From a candidate division WOR-3 bacterium (GTDB lineage Bacteria; SDB-A): a DNA stretch of 64,000 nucleotides. Made by a program: the position numbers and the translations under genes. The notes beneath the pieces are model-generated. The model saw only the letters and a list, made by a program, of their open reading frames with translations, was not told where the DNA came from and searched no databases. Of this stretch, positions 34,938-43,893 are shown piece after piece (position 1 is the first letter of the stretch; each line of letters begins with the position of its first letter). The stretch lies in contig JAFGON010000021.1 of the NCBI GenBank assembly GCA_016926475.1, positions 1 through 64,000 on the forward strand, in the 5' to 3' direction.

Positions 34938-36071
34938 TTAATAGGTCTGAGGCGGAACAGAGCCTTTCTGCGCCAAAAATGCCGCGTCTTTCAAGGCTTT
35001 CATCTCGTCTCCTCCAGGCAGGCAAAAGAAACTGCCCATCCATTGGACTCTATTTTTTATGAATTCGACTATGAAATCGCAATAAGCGATTCCCCCTGTG
35101 AGCACAATAGCGTCAGGTCTTTCGCCAAGAGCGCCACAGAGAGAACCCGTCTCTTTGCATATCTGATAAGCCATTGCCTCAATTACATCTTTAGCATATT
35201 CAACAGTCACGGAAGGCAATATTTGAGATTTCTCTTTATCCGTCAAATCCCTGTTTTCTATGAACTTCTCAAGAATTATCAGGTCTGAAGTTCCCAGGTA
35301 AGCAACGAGGCCGCCTCTGCCTTTGATTTTAAGCTTAATCTCTTGATGGGTGAAATTACCCGAAAAGCACATTTTTGCCAATCCTCCCGAAGGAACGCCT
35401 CCGCTTCTTTGAGGTGTAAAAGGTCCATCCCCGTCGAGTGCGTTGTTGACATCGACGACTCTTCCCTTTCTGTGAAGCCCAACTGAAATCCCTCCTCCAC
35501 CGTGTATTATTATCATGTTCAATTCTTCGTATTTTTTACCCATATTTTCAGCGACGTTTCTCCCCACCCTCCTCTGGTTGAGAGCGTGAAAAATTGAAAT
35601 TCTCGGGTTTTCCGGCATGCCTGAATACCTCGACCATTTCCACATTTCATCGACTACGACAGGATCGGATATGTAAGCATCGATTTCTTTTCCGGAAAAT
35701 TCCTTTACCCTGTCAGCCAACGCTTTGGCTAGTATTCCTCCAAGATTCGAAGGGTGATCACCGTTCAGCCCATTTTTTAGGTCTTCGAGCATATCATCGG
35801 TGACGAGATAAGTTCCTCCGGGAATCGGCTTGAGCAAACCTCCCCTTCCTATAACAGCGTCTATTTGTCCAATGTCCACGTTCTTTTCTTCGAGTGTTTT
35901 CATTATGAGGGCAAACCTTAACTCGTACTGAGAAATTACAGACTTTGATTCGTAAGGTTTCATTTCTTCTGCGGAATACCTGGTCACCGCGTGAAATATC
36001 TCTTCATCTCCGTCAAAAAAACTCAATTCGTCGCTTGTAGATCCAGGGTTTATGACAAAAATTTTCAACAT
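34938..36071 (-). CDS. buk: Butyrate kinase
   Basis: Acetate-kinase-superfamily enzyme that makes ATP from butyryl phosphate (or phosphorylates branched acids). Signatures are the N-terminal phosphate loop VINPGSTSDELSFF, VIGRGGLLKPIPGGTY, GDHPSNLGGILA, MIIIHGGGGISVGLHRKG and ALDGDGPFTPQRSGGVPSGG (described near residues 215-235). I start at the second ATG, 36071: it follows GGGGAG by seven nt and gives the normal N-terminus MLKIFVINPG, 377 residues in all. No phosphotransbutyrylase gene is in the window, so the partner must lie elsewhere or the kinase acts on another acyl phosphate. Confidence 0.93.
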   Translation of the reverse strand: MLKIFVINPGSTSDELSFFDGDEEIFHAVTRYSAEEMKPYESKSVISQYELRFALIMKTLEEKNVDIGQIDAVIGRGGLLKPIPGGTYLVTDDMLEDLKNGLNGDHPSNLGGILAKALADRVKEFSGKEIDAYISDPVVVDEMWKWSRYSGMPENPRISIFHALNQRRVGRNVAENMGKKYEELNMIIIHGGGGISVGLHRKGRVVDVNNALDGDGPFTPQRSGGVPSGGLAKMCFSGNFTHQEIKLKIKGRGGLVAYLGTSDLIILEKFIENRDLTDKEKSQILPSVTVEYAKDVIEAMAYQICKETGSLCGALGERPDAIVLTGGIAYCDFIVEFIKNRVQWMGSFFCLPGGDEMKALKDAAFLAQKGSVPPQTY

Positions 36072-36107
36072 ACATTCACTCCCCATTCAATGGCTAAAAC
36101 GCCCCCT

Positions 36108-36863
36108 TTAAAACAAGCCTTCGTAAGTGATCTCCATACACCTCGCTATTTTCGACCACCTGGTGCCGCTTTGCCCATTTTCGGTGACGTTGATAAAATA
36201 AAAGGCGACGCTCAAATCGTTTGAAGGCCAAACCTTCAGTCCTGCGTTCAAGTATCCTCTGCCCTCCCCGAAAATGCCGTCATTCTCCATATCGTTGAGA
36301 GCGAATCTGTAATCAGCCAACAATTCAACTATTCTCTCGAAGCAAACCTGGCCACCCGCAAAAATGTCGACGGCGTTTTCCGTGCTGTCTGCGTCCGGTT
36401 CAAAAGAAAGTCCTCCGTGAAGCCCTAAATAATCGAACACTGCGAAGGCCTTGCTGCCTACGAGATAAAACTCCGATGGTTTTCTGTCAAACCTGCTGTA
36501 TCCCCTTTCGTAAGAACCGTAGCCAAAAGAGCTGTAACCTACGGCGACAGCCGGAAAATAGATGTTTTCTTCAAAAATCCTGAAACGAGCTTCTATGAAA
36601 GGATAAGGGTTCCAGTCCGGATCCCCTTCTCCGATGATGTTCCCTCCCCCGTAACCCAAAATTACGTAAAACCTGTTGATAAAAGCCACTCCGGTATACC
36701 CCGTGAGTCTTCCGCCGGGATCTTGTCGAAGGTCGAATACATAACCACCGTGTGGAGGGACCCCTGCTGTGGGCACTTCTATGACTTTAAGAGGTTGAAA
36801 ATCCGCGTAAGAACAACTAAAAGCTGCAGTTAAAATCAAAAAAGCAGATATAAAATATCTCAT
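36108..36863 (-). CDS. Exported protein, probable small outer-membrane barrel, unknown function
   Basis: A clear signal peptide (MRYFISAFLILTAAFSCSYA) is followed by a 230-residue mature region rich in aromatic and glycine residues with alternating patterns (TGYTGVAFINRFYVILGYGGG, YFPAVAVGYSSFGYGSY) that fit an 8-12-stranded barrel. The sequence KVIEVPTAGVPPHGGY after the signal recalls entry strands of YjbH-like barrels, a weak resemblance. It lies 9 nt downstream of dnaE and upstream of butyrate kinase on the same strand. No specific function can be given. Confidence 0.65.
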   Translation of the reverse strand: MRYFISAFLILTAAFSCSYADFQPLKVIEVPTAGVPPHGGYVFDLRQDPGGRLTGYTGVAFINRFYVILGYGGGNIIGEGDPDWNPYPFIEARFRIFEENIYFPAVAVGYSSFGYGSYERGYSRFDRKPSEFYLVGSKAFAVFDYLGLHGGLSFEPDADSTENAVDIFAGGQVCFERIVELLADYRFALNDMENDGIFGEGRGYLNAGLKVWPSNDLSVAFYFINVTENGQSGTRWSKIARCMEITYEGLF

Positions 36864-36872
36864 GAACCCTCC

Positions 36873-39800
36873 CTAGCAGCTGATTTCAGCCACGTATTTT
36901 ACTTTACCCCTGTAATCAACAATATTCTCCAATTCATTCACCAGAGATCTGTCGAAACACACGCTTAGACCGCTCTTTATTTTTATCTTCCTGTTTCTCT
37001 CTCTCAGCAAAAAAAACACTTCACATTCTCCATTGTGCAAATCAATTGCTTCTTTGATGTTATTCAAAACAGAGTCTTTCATGTCTTCTTCTTTGATTTC
37101 AATTTGCAGAAATTTTTTGCTCTGTGAAATAGCGTCATCAATTGGTTTCGCTTCATCGGCGTAGAGAATTTTTTTTCCGTCGACTTTTTTTGTCACACCC
37201 CTTACGGCGATTATCTTCCCTATATATTTTCTCGACAAAAAACCAGAATGAATCTTGCTGTCGGGATTGACTAAAACGACTTCCATAACAGTATTCTTGT
37301 CCTCAAGGGTCAAATTGAGGCTTTCTTTTCCATTCTCGACTTTTATTAGCATTCCGGCGGCATAGCAATTTTCATCCTTGACGTTGGGCAGTTCACATAT
37401 TTCGCAGAGTCCTTTGAAATTTATGAATTTTTTGTATTCTTCGAGTGGGTAGGCGTCAATTTTAAACCCGAAAGCCTCCTGCTCCGCATCCACCTTTTCC
37501 CTGTAAGACCATGGGTCCACAGAGATACTGTCAATTTCATGCCGGTCGAGTTCTCCGTTGCCGAAGAGTTCTATCTGCCCCATAAGCTTGTGTTTTTTCT
37601 TAGAAGCCGCTTTTTCAATTCCTTTGTCGAAGTAGTCGAGAAGCTTTTTTCTGTCCGGATCTAAATCGTCAAAAGCCCCTGCTTTTACTAGATACTCCAC
37701 AGTTCTTTTGGTTGCGGAATCGAAATTTATCCTGTTTAAAAAATCGTCAAAATCTTTGAACAGCCCTCTCTCCTCCCTCTCATGGACTATCTCGTTCGCA
37801 GCCTTTTCACCTACATTTTTTATCGCTCCGAGGGCGTACCTGATGTACTTGTTTTCAACGGAGAAGGCGACCTCGGAATAATTAACCTGAGGCGGGAGTA
37901 TATTTATCTTCAAACGCCTCGCTTCTTCGACGAATTCGGCAATTTTGTCGGTGTTTGAAATCTCCGTTGTCAAGGTCGCTGTAATGAATTCGACAGGATA
38001 GTGCGTTTTGAGATATGCAGTGTAATAGGCTAAAAAAGCGTATCCTGCTCCATGGGATTTATTGAAGCCGTACCCGGCGAAAGGTTCTATCATTTCCCAA
38101 ATTTTCTGCGCTGTTTTTTTGTCTATTCCCCTTTCACGGGCTCCATTAAAAAAATTTTCCTTTTCGCTTTCCATCACTTCCTTTTTTTTCTTTCCCATAG
38201 CTCTTCTTAGAATGTCGGCTTTTCCGAGGTTGTAACCCGCGACCGCGCTTGTAATCTGCATCACCTGTTCCTGATATATCGGTATCCCGTATGTCTCTTC
38301 GAGAATAGGTTTAAGGCATTCGTGCAAAAAATCGGTTTTCTCTTTTCTGTTTTTTCTCGCAATGAATTTGTCTATGTGATCCATCGGACCCGGTCTGTAG
38401 AGAGATATTATAGCAATTACTTCCTGTATGGATTCCGGCTTGAGTTGAACGCAGAGATTTTTCATACCTTTCGATTCAAGTTGAAAAATGCCCTTCGTCT
38501 GACCGGAAGAAAGCAGTTTAAAAGTCTTTTTGTCTTCTAGAGAAATCTTTTCCATATCGACAGGGTTGTTTCTCGACTTTTCGATGAGATCAACCGTCTT
38601 GTCTATTGTCGTCAGAGCTGTGAGGCCGAGAATATCTACTTTTATGAGTCCAACATCGGTAATTGAATCCATGTCATACTGGCATACTATTTGACCGAAT
38701 TTGTCTTTTCTTAGAGGGACAAAATCGGTGAGGTTTCCTGGCGCTATGATGAATCCGGCGGCGTGAATCCCGGGTTGTCTTTTCAGACCTTCGAGCTTAG
38801 AAGCAATTTGGACGAGTTTTACAAGTCTTGCGTCAGAATCGACTTTTTCTCTGAATCCGTTTAAATTGTTTTCATAAACCCATTCGACATCAGATCTTGA
38901 ATCTTCCGAAGGTTTGTCGATGAAGTAAGTTTCAGGCATATTCGAGGACAATTCATCTATTTCTTTTGGGGTGAGACCGAGAACTTTGGCGACGTCTCTG
39001 ACAACTTGTCTTGCTCCAAGACTCGCGGCGGTACCTATGTAGCAAACAGCGTCTCTTCCGAATCTTCTCACCATGTATTCTATTACTTCGTTTCTCCTGT
39101 CGTCGGCAAAGTCGAGGTCGATATCTGGAGCCGTCACCCTTTCGGGGTTCAAAAACCGTTCGAAAAGAAGAGAATATTCCATCGGATTTATCGTCACTAT
39201 GTCGAGACAGTAAAGGACCATGCTGCCGACAGCCGATCCTCTTCCCGGTCCGACTCGGATCTTGTTTTTTTTCGCTTCTCTGACTATATCCGCAATTATT
39301 AGAAAATAACCAGCGTATCCAGTCTGTTCAATTACACTCAATTCTTCTTCTATTCTCGAAACAATTTTCTCTGTCATACCCCCTTTAAATTTTTGCTTCG
39401 CCCCTTCCCATGTCAGATGTTTCAAGTATTCCTCCGGTCTTTTAAACCCCGGGGGTATGTCAAAATCAGGCAGTCTCGGAGAATTTGGGTCAAGCGTCAT
39501 CTCAAAAACGCATTTTTCGGCAATTTTAACGGTGTTTTCCAACGCCTCCGGCACTTCACGAAAACTTTCGTACATTTCTGCTTGTGATTTGAAATATATC
39601 CCTTTCGGGCTCGTCATTCTGTCTTCATCAGTGAATGTCTTCTTCGTGTTTATGCACAAAAGAGCTTCATGAGCCAAATGATCCTGTTTATCAATAAAAT
39701 GGACATCATTTGTGGCGACAACTCCTATTCCGGCTTTCTTGGCAAGTTCAATTTGAGCTCTGTTGAGCGAATCGTTTTGAGGAAGGCCTATATCCATGAG

Positions 39801-40319
39801 TTCGAGATAGAAATCGCCATGAAAAATTTCAGAGAGTATTCCGGCGAATTTTTCGGCTCCCTTTTCGTCTCCAGCCAAAAGTCTTCTGGGTATCTCCCCG
39901 CTCATGCATCCTCCAAGCGCTATCAACCCTTCGGAATAGCTGCCGAGGATATCAATATCTTGCCTTGCTCTGCCCCAGAAATACCCTTCGATAAAGCCTA
40001 GCGAAGAGAGCTTGACGAGGTTTTTATACCCTGCTTCATTCTTGCAAAGAAGGGTGAGGTGCCTGAAATCCGAAACTTTGCTTTTTGCCCTAATCCCAGC
40101 AGGATCAATGTAAGCTTCCATCCCTATTATCGGTTTTACGCTGGCTTTTTTGCACTTTTTGTAAAACTCAACCGCTCCTGACATATTCCCATGGTCGGTC
40201 AGAGCCAAAGCCTTCATCCCGAGAAACGAGGCCTTTTTTACCAGTTTTGTTATAGATGCGGCTCCGTCTAAAAAACTGTAATCCGAGTGGACGTGGAGAT
40301 GGACAAAATCTTTGACCAA
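36873..40319 (-). CDS. dnaE: DNA polymerase III alpha subunit
   Basis: Replicative polymerase. An N-terminal PHP domain (FVHLHVHSDYSFLDGAAS, ALTDHGNMSGAVEF), the polymerase core with PDIDLDFADDRR carrying the catalytic aspartates near residues 398-405, GPGRGSAVGSMVLY, YIGTAASLGARQVVRDVAK and PIYQEQVMQITSAVAGY are followed by a tandem HhH region (ALGAIKNVGEKAANEIV) and an OB fold. The 1148-residue length is normal for DnaE1-type. No proofreading domain is inserted, so it is not PolC. It starts one base after the stop of the CorC-like gene and ends just before an exported protein. Confidence 0.96.
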   Translation of the reverse strand: MVKDFVHLHVHSDYSFLDGAASITKLVKKASFLGMKALALTDHGNMSGAVEFYKKCKKASVKPIIGMEAYIDPAGIRAKSKVSDFRHLTLLCKNEAGYKNLVKLSSLGFIEGYFWGRARQDIDILGSYSEGLIALGGCMSGEIPRRLLAGDEKGAEKFAGILSEIFHGDFYLELMDIGLPQNDSLNRAQIELAKKAGIGVVATNDVHFIDKQDHLAHEALLCINTKKTFTDEDRMTSPKGIYFKSQAEMYESFREVPEALENTVKIAEKCVFEMTLDPNSPRLPDFDIPPGFKRPEEYLKHLTWEGAKQKFKGGMTEKIVSRIEEELSVIEQTGYAGYFLIIADIVREAKKNKIRVGPGRGSAVGSMVLYCLDIVTINPMEYSLLFERFLNPERVTAPDIDLDFADDRRNEVIEYMVRRFGRDAVCYIGTAASLGARQVVRDVAKVLGLTPKEIDELSSNMPETYFIDKPSEDSRSDVEWVYENNLNGFREKVDSDARLVKLVQIASKLEGLKRQPGIHAAGFIIAPGNLTDFVPLRKDKFGQIVCQYDMDSITDVGLIKVDILGLTALTTIDKTVDLIEKSRNNPVDMEKISLEDKKTFKLLSSGQTKGIFQLESKGMKNLCVQLKPESIQEVIAIISLYRPGPMDHIDKFIARKNRKEKTDFLHECLKPILEETYGIPIYQEQVMQITSAVAGYNLGKADILRRAMGKKKKEVMESEKENFFNGARERGIDKKTAQKIWEMIEPFAGYGFNKSHGAGYAFLAYYTAYLKTHYPVEFITATLTTEISNTDKIAEFVEEARRLKINILPPQVNYSEVAFSVENKYIRYALGAIKNVGEKAANEIVHEREERGLFKDFDDFLNRINFDSATKRTVEYLVKAGAFDDLDPDRKKLLDYFDKGIEKAASKKKHKLMGQIELFGNGELDRHEIDSISVDPWSYREKVDAEQEAFGFKIDAYPLEEYKKFINFKGLCEICELPNVKDENCYAAGMLIKVENGKESLNLTLEDKNTVMEVVLVNPDSKIHSGFLSRKYIGKIIAVRGVTKKVDGKKILYADEAKPIDDAISQSKKFLQIEIKEEDMKDSVLNNIKEAIDLHNGECEVFFLLRERNRKIKIKSGLSVCFDRSLVNELENIVDYRGKVKYVAEISC

Positions 40320-41147
40320 CTATTTCTTCCTGACCCTGAGTTTGATAATTTTTTGCCTTGTGGCTTCGACAACTTCAAAATCCAGTCCATGAGCTGAAAA
40401 TTCATCCCCTTTTTTGGGGATTTTCTCCTGGTTGTCGAGGACAAATCCGCCCACCGTGTTGTAGTCCTCCGATTCGAGATTCAAACCCAGTAGTTCGTTG
40501 AAATCGGAGAATTCCATCCTCGCGTTTACAAGATACCACCCATCTTCCTGCTCTATGTAGTCATCTTCTTCCCCTTCCCTCGAATCCTCGATTTCTCCAA
40601 TAATTTCTTCTATGAGGTCTTCGAGAGTGACAATGCCGCATACACCGCCGTATTCGTCGACGACCATCGCAATGGAGAGATGCCTTTCCTGTAGGTCTTT
40701 AATAGTCTCGAGGACTGTTTTGCTCTCAGGGATAAAATGAGGCAAAAGAGCGAAGTCTATCGCTTTGTAAGGAACTTCCATTATCTCGTGGAGAAATGGT
40801 ATAACGTCTTTTACCTTTAAAATCCCAACGACATCGTCAATGTTGTTACCGTAGAGAGGAATTTTCCCAAATCGGTGAAGAGTGTAGTTTTCAATAATCT
40901 CTTCAACAATGGCTGTTGCCGGCAAAAAAACAGTCTCAACCCTCGGAACCATAATCTCTTCAACTCTTGTGCTAGTGAGGTATATGACCCCTTTTAGTAT
41001 GTCGGCTTCGGCTTCAGAAATTATACCTGATTCTTTCCCCTGTTCAATTATTGTTTCGGCTTCTTTTTGTTTGTTCTCTTTTCTGTTTTTTATCAGTTCT
41101 CTTATGAATTCAATGATTTTTTTCCGCCTTGTTGTTTTTCCGTCCAT
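40320..41147 (-). CDS. CBS-domain protein of the CorC/HlyC family
   Basis: A soluble 275-residue protein with paired CBS domains (VEEIMVPRVETVFLPATAIVEE and LQERHLSIAMVVDEYGGVCGIVTLEDLIEEIIGEI, described over residues 60-190) and a C-terminal CorC_HlyC transporter-associated domain (DGWYLVNARMEFSDFNELLGL). The membrane DUF21 domain of larger hemolysin-like transporters is absent, as in CorC, which modulates magnesium and cobalt efflux. It sits between a DUF502 gene (7 nt) and dnaE (0 nt). No CorA or other ion channel is nearby, so the partner is unknown. Confidence 0.85.
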   Translation of the reverse strand: MDGKTTRRKKIIEFIRELIKNRKENKQKEAETIIEQGKESGIISEAEADILKGVIYLTSTRVEEIMVPRVETVFLPATAIVEEIIENYTLHRFGKIPLYGNNIDDVVGILKVKDVIPFLHEIMEVPYKAIDFALLPHFIPESKTVLETIKDLQERHLSIAMVVDEYGGVCGIVTLEDLIEEIIGEIEDSREGEEDDYIEQEDGWYLVNARMEFSDFNELLGLNLESEDYNTVGGFVLDNQEKIPKKGDEFSAHGLDFEVVEATRQKIIKLRVRKK

Positions 41148-41154
41148 TTCCTTT

Positions 41155-41814
41155 TTATCCCTCTCTTATTTTTACTATTTTTTTCGGCGTAATTATGCCA
41201 CCTGACACTATAATCCTCAACCCCTCTTCTATGGTCAGATCCGTCATTTTTATCTCCTTCTCCGGTAAAAGCAAATAAAACCCCGATGTCGGGTTGGGAG
41301 TCGTCGGAATAAAAACTGAACTCAGTTTTGTGCCATTCCCCTCCGCGCAAGTTTTTTCAACCCATGATTCTGTGTTGGTCAAAAATCCGAGTGACCAACA
41401 TCCGGTTCTTGGATATTCAATCATGACAACTTTTTGAAAAGCCCTTTTATCGAGAAAAAAAGTCTCCGTGAGTTCTTTGACACCGTTGTAGACTATCTTG
41501 ACAAGAGGGAGTTTAGTCATAACCGAATGTGTCCAGTTAATCAACATTTTACCTAAAAAAGTTCTCGCCACCGCACCTATCAAAAAAACGAATCCGACCA
41601 ATATGGAAAAACCGATAATATCTTCAACAATTTCGGGTAAGTTCAAATAATCGGCGAAAGGTTTCAGGACATTTCCGCCCAATTCAATTATGAATTTGAA
41701 CGCTATCAGGGTTAAGCCCAACGGCAAAACAGTCACAATTCCGGTCACAAAGATGTTTCTTATCTTGGATTTAAACCCCAGCCCAGGGTGAGGCAGGTCG
41801 TCTTTGTCTTCCAT
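41155..41814 (-). CDS. DUF502-family membrane protein
   Basis: Two strong transmembrane segments (residues ~20-42 GIVTVLPLGLTLIAFKFIIE and ~68-90 IIGFSILVGFVFLIGAVA) followed by a soluble domain with LPLVKIVYNGVKELTETF, VMIEYPRTGCWSLGFLTN and VFIPTTPNPTSGFYLLLPE. These are the recurring motifs of DUF502 proteins, whose biochemical role is unknown. The C-terminus (EGLRIIVSGGIITPKK) completes the family pattern. The gene starts three nt after the preceding stop and is followed by the CorC-like gene, so it may be part of a longer membrane operon that begins near 45180. Confidence 0.85.
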   Translation of the reverse strand: MEDKDDLPHPGLGFKSKIRNIFVTGIVTVLPLGLTLIAFKFIIELGGNVLKPFADYLNLPEIVEDIIGFSILVGFVFLIGAVARTFLGKMLINWTHSVMTKLPLVKIVYNGVKELTETFFLDKRAFQKVVMIEYPRTGCWSLGFLTNTESWVEKTCAEGNGTKLSSVFIPTTPNPTSGFYLLLPEKEIKMTDLTIEEGLRIIVSGGIITPKKIVKIREG

Positions 41815-41817
41815 CTT

Positions 41818-42435
41818 CTATTTCATTATTCCGAGCCAGTCGTGAAGCAGAAAATAAAACCTTCCGATCAGCAAAGATATTCTCGCCATTACAGTGTAAC
41901 CAAAAGAAGCGCCAAATGTGATCATCAAAAATATCATTCCCAACCTTCCTCCCGCCCTGAAAATTCCTCTGTGCTCGATAGAAAAAAAGAAGTAGAAAAG
42001 TCCGGTCGCGGTCCCTAAAAGAAGGATTATCTGCCCCAAAGAAATCCAGATGTTTCCGTTCCAAAGAGGGACGATGGCTGAAAAGACCTGTTCGTAAAGA
42101 TTTGATTTCAAAAAAGTGACAAATCCGTAGCCAGCTCCGATTCCGACCACAAAAGCTATAGACAAATGAGAAAACCACCTGGTCTTGTTAAAAAGTTGCA
42201 ACATCATGAAAACAGAGAGAATCGCCGGAAACACGTAGATCCAGTTGCCGGTTTTAAGGGGAATTATCAGGTTCGGTATGACAACGTCATGCCAGCCTTG
42301 GACCAACAGGTATCCGGCTGAAACTCCGACGTATATAGACTCGGCGATTTTATAAAATACATTGTCTCTGTATAAAAAGCTAAATATCGCCAAGGTCAGG
42401 AAGCCGGCGATCCAAATTCCAATTGTCTCAACCAT
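41818..42435 (-). CDS. Six-span membrane protein of unknown function (cluster member D)
   Basis: About six hydrophobic helices cover the 205 residues (for example IGIWIAGFLTLAIFSFLY, NWIYVFPAILSVFMMLQLF, WISLGQIILLLGTATGLFYFFF). Small residue patterns such as GVSAGYLLVQGW and GIGAGYGFVTF suggest tight helix packing. The ATG at 42435 is preceded by GGGAAAG and overlaps the previous gene by eight nt; upstream starts would lie deeper in that gene. It is the last of four unknown membrane genes read from 45180. No family is recognised; a structural partner of the other three proteins is the natural reading. Confidence 0.75.
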   Translation of the reverse strand: MVETIGIWIAGFLTLAIFSFLYRDNVFYKIAESIYVGVSAGYLLVQGWHDVVIPNLIIPLKTGNWIYVFPAILSVFMMLQLFNKTRWFSHLSIAFVVGIGAGYGFVTFLKSNLYEQVFSAIVPLWNGNIWISLGQIILLLGTATGLFYFFFSIEHRGIFRAGGRLGMIFLMITFGASFGYTVMARISLLIGRFYFLLHDWLGIMK

Positions 42436-43264
42436 CTTTCCCGTCTCGTTTTCCAATAAAATATACAACGTTGCCGAAAAGTATAAATACTATTATGCAC
42501 ACATGCGCTATTGATTGTGCTCCCATGCCGCTAGAAGCCATGCCCGGGTTTTCGAGCAGCTGTTCGTAATCAGCCGCTCCCGCCATTCCGCCGATCAAGC
42601 CCTGGAGTTGTCCTGAATTGAAATACGGAGTGTACGCCGGAGCGCTCACAGCAGTGCAACCGGCTATTATCTGCTTTTCGTATTTGTCTTTACCTATCTG
42701 AACCCAACCAATAACTCCTGGATCACCCGCTGAAAGTGTCACAATTACGGAAACCCTGTCGAGGTTGAAGTTGACCCCTTGGAGCAGTTCGATTTCATCG
42801 GCGCTCTTTCCTGTCAGATCTCTGGGGCAGGTTTTCCTGATATCTCCAATTATGTTGTCAATGGCTACAATTCCGCCTGATTTGTATCCGAGGTTCACGT
42901 AGTTTTTCCATCTCTCTTTTCCGTATTTGGAAGCTCCTTCGTTGAGGGCGTTCTCGGCGAATCGCACACCTTGAGGCCAAAGAGCTACAACTATCACATC
43001 GATGTCTTTTGAAAAAGCGTGTTCGATTATCGACTTACCCATCGGATAAAGTTCCGGTGCCGCCGCGGGATCAAAATCAAAAGAGACGAGAATTATTGAA
43101 TTTTCAGGCAGGCTGTCAATAAAAGAATACGCTTCCCAAACAGCTTTGGAGTCATTTTTGTTTACGATGATCGGTATATTGAGAGGGAGAACTAAAGGTA
43201 CAGCGACTGCCAGTGCGATAAAAAGGAAAATTATCCTCCTGTCTAGTTCAAAAAACCTTTTCAA
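42428..43264 (-). CDS. Membrane-anchored alpha/beta protein of unknown function (cluster member C)
   Basis: An N-terminal transmembrane anchor (residues ~12-34, IIFLFIALAVAVPLVLPLNIPI) and a C-terminal one (~252-272, SIAHVCIIVFILFGNVVYFIG) enclose a ~210-residue alpha/beta domain. That domain begins with strand-like ENSIILVSFDFDPAAAPELYPMG and continues with IDVIVVALWPQG, in Rossmann-like alternation, then GGIVAIDNIIGDIRK and VSVIVTLSAGDPGVIGWVQIG. It overlaps member B by four nt (ATGA) and member D by eight, so translation is coupled. Function is unknown; the topology suggests the domain lies between the two membranes. Confidence 0.75.
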   Translation of the reverse strand: MKRFFELDRRIIFLFIALAVAVPLVLPLNIPIIVNKNDSKAVWEAYSFIDSLPENSIILVSFDFDPAAAPELYPMGKSIIEHAFSKDIDVIVVALWPQGVRFAENALNEGASKYGKERWKNYVNLGYKSGGIVAIDNIIGDIRKTCPRDLTGKSADEIELLQGVNFNLDRVSVIVTLSAGDPGVIGWVQIGKDKYEKQIIAGCTAVSAPAYTPYFNSGQLQGLIGGMAGAADYEQLLENPGMASSGMGAQSIAHVCIIVFILFGNVVYFIGKRDGKDG

Positions 43265-43875
43265 TTGAGGTATGACCTTTCAATTCCGAAAATAATTCTC
43301 AGAGATGTCGAAATTACTCCGAGAGCTGCGCCTATCATTATTGCTCTTTGCCCCGCCGTGTTTGGTATCTCCATAATCCAGGCTTGAACAGAGGGAAGAT
43401 ACGGGAATATCATTTTTCCTATCGGTACCCTGCCCAACATGACCAAAATCGCCGCCAAAAGAAGCAGTCCCGCTTCAAGGTTTCTCGCTCTGAAAGCCCT
43501 GAAAGAAGCCGAAGCGACAAAAAAAGCAAGAAGGGAAAACATAGTGGCATTCAGGGGGGTGTAGAAATGGCTGAAAATATAATCAAAAGCCGACCCTTCT
43601 TCCATTCCACCACCCCAACCGGCGAAAACAGTCACCAAAAGAGAAAATATTATAATGGAAGAATAAATCCACCCTTTTCTTTTTTTCATTATTTTAATGG
43701 AATTCACTCTGATGAGGTTTAAAATACCGAGTATCATTGAAAACACCGCAACGACCATGTACCAATTTTTAAGCGTGTTCGCCGCTTCTCCTATGGGATA
43801 CCTCGGTACGTAAAAAGACGCTATTATCATCATACCGCTTAAAAAAGTTATCGCGAGAGGAATATACCTTTTCAT
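43261..43875 (-). CDS. Polytopic membrane protein of unknown function (cluster member B)
   Basis: Six or so transmembrane helices over 204 residues (YIPLAITFLSGMMIIASFYV, MVVAVFSMILGILNLIRV, IYSSIIIFSLLVTVFAGWGGG, MFSLLAFFVASASFRAF, GLLLLAAILVMLGRV, IMIGAALGVISTSLRIIFG). A basic loop KIMKKRKGW marks a cytoplasmic face. The pattern ASASFRAFRARNLEAGLLL is reminiscent of small conserved loops in transport subunits, but I recognise no family. Coupled to member C by an ATGA overlap and 18 nt from member A. Confidence 0.72.
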   Translation of the reverse strand: MKRYIPLAITFLSGMMIIASFYVPRYPIGEAANTLKNWYMVVAVFSMILGILNLIRVNSIKIMKKRKGWIYSSIIIFSLLVTVFAGWGGGMEEGSAFDYIFSHFYTPLNATMFSLLAFFVASASFRAFRARNLEAGLLLLAAILVMLGRVPIGKMIFPYLPSVQAWIMEIPNTAGQRAIMIGAALGVISTSLRIIFGIERSYLN

Positions 43876-43893
43876 GCCTGTTGGTTTCCCTTT

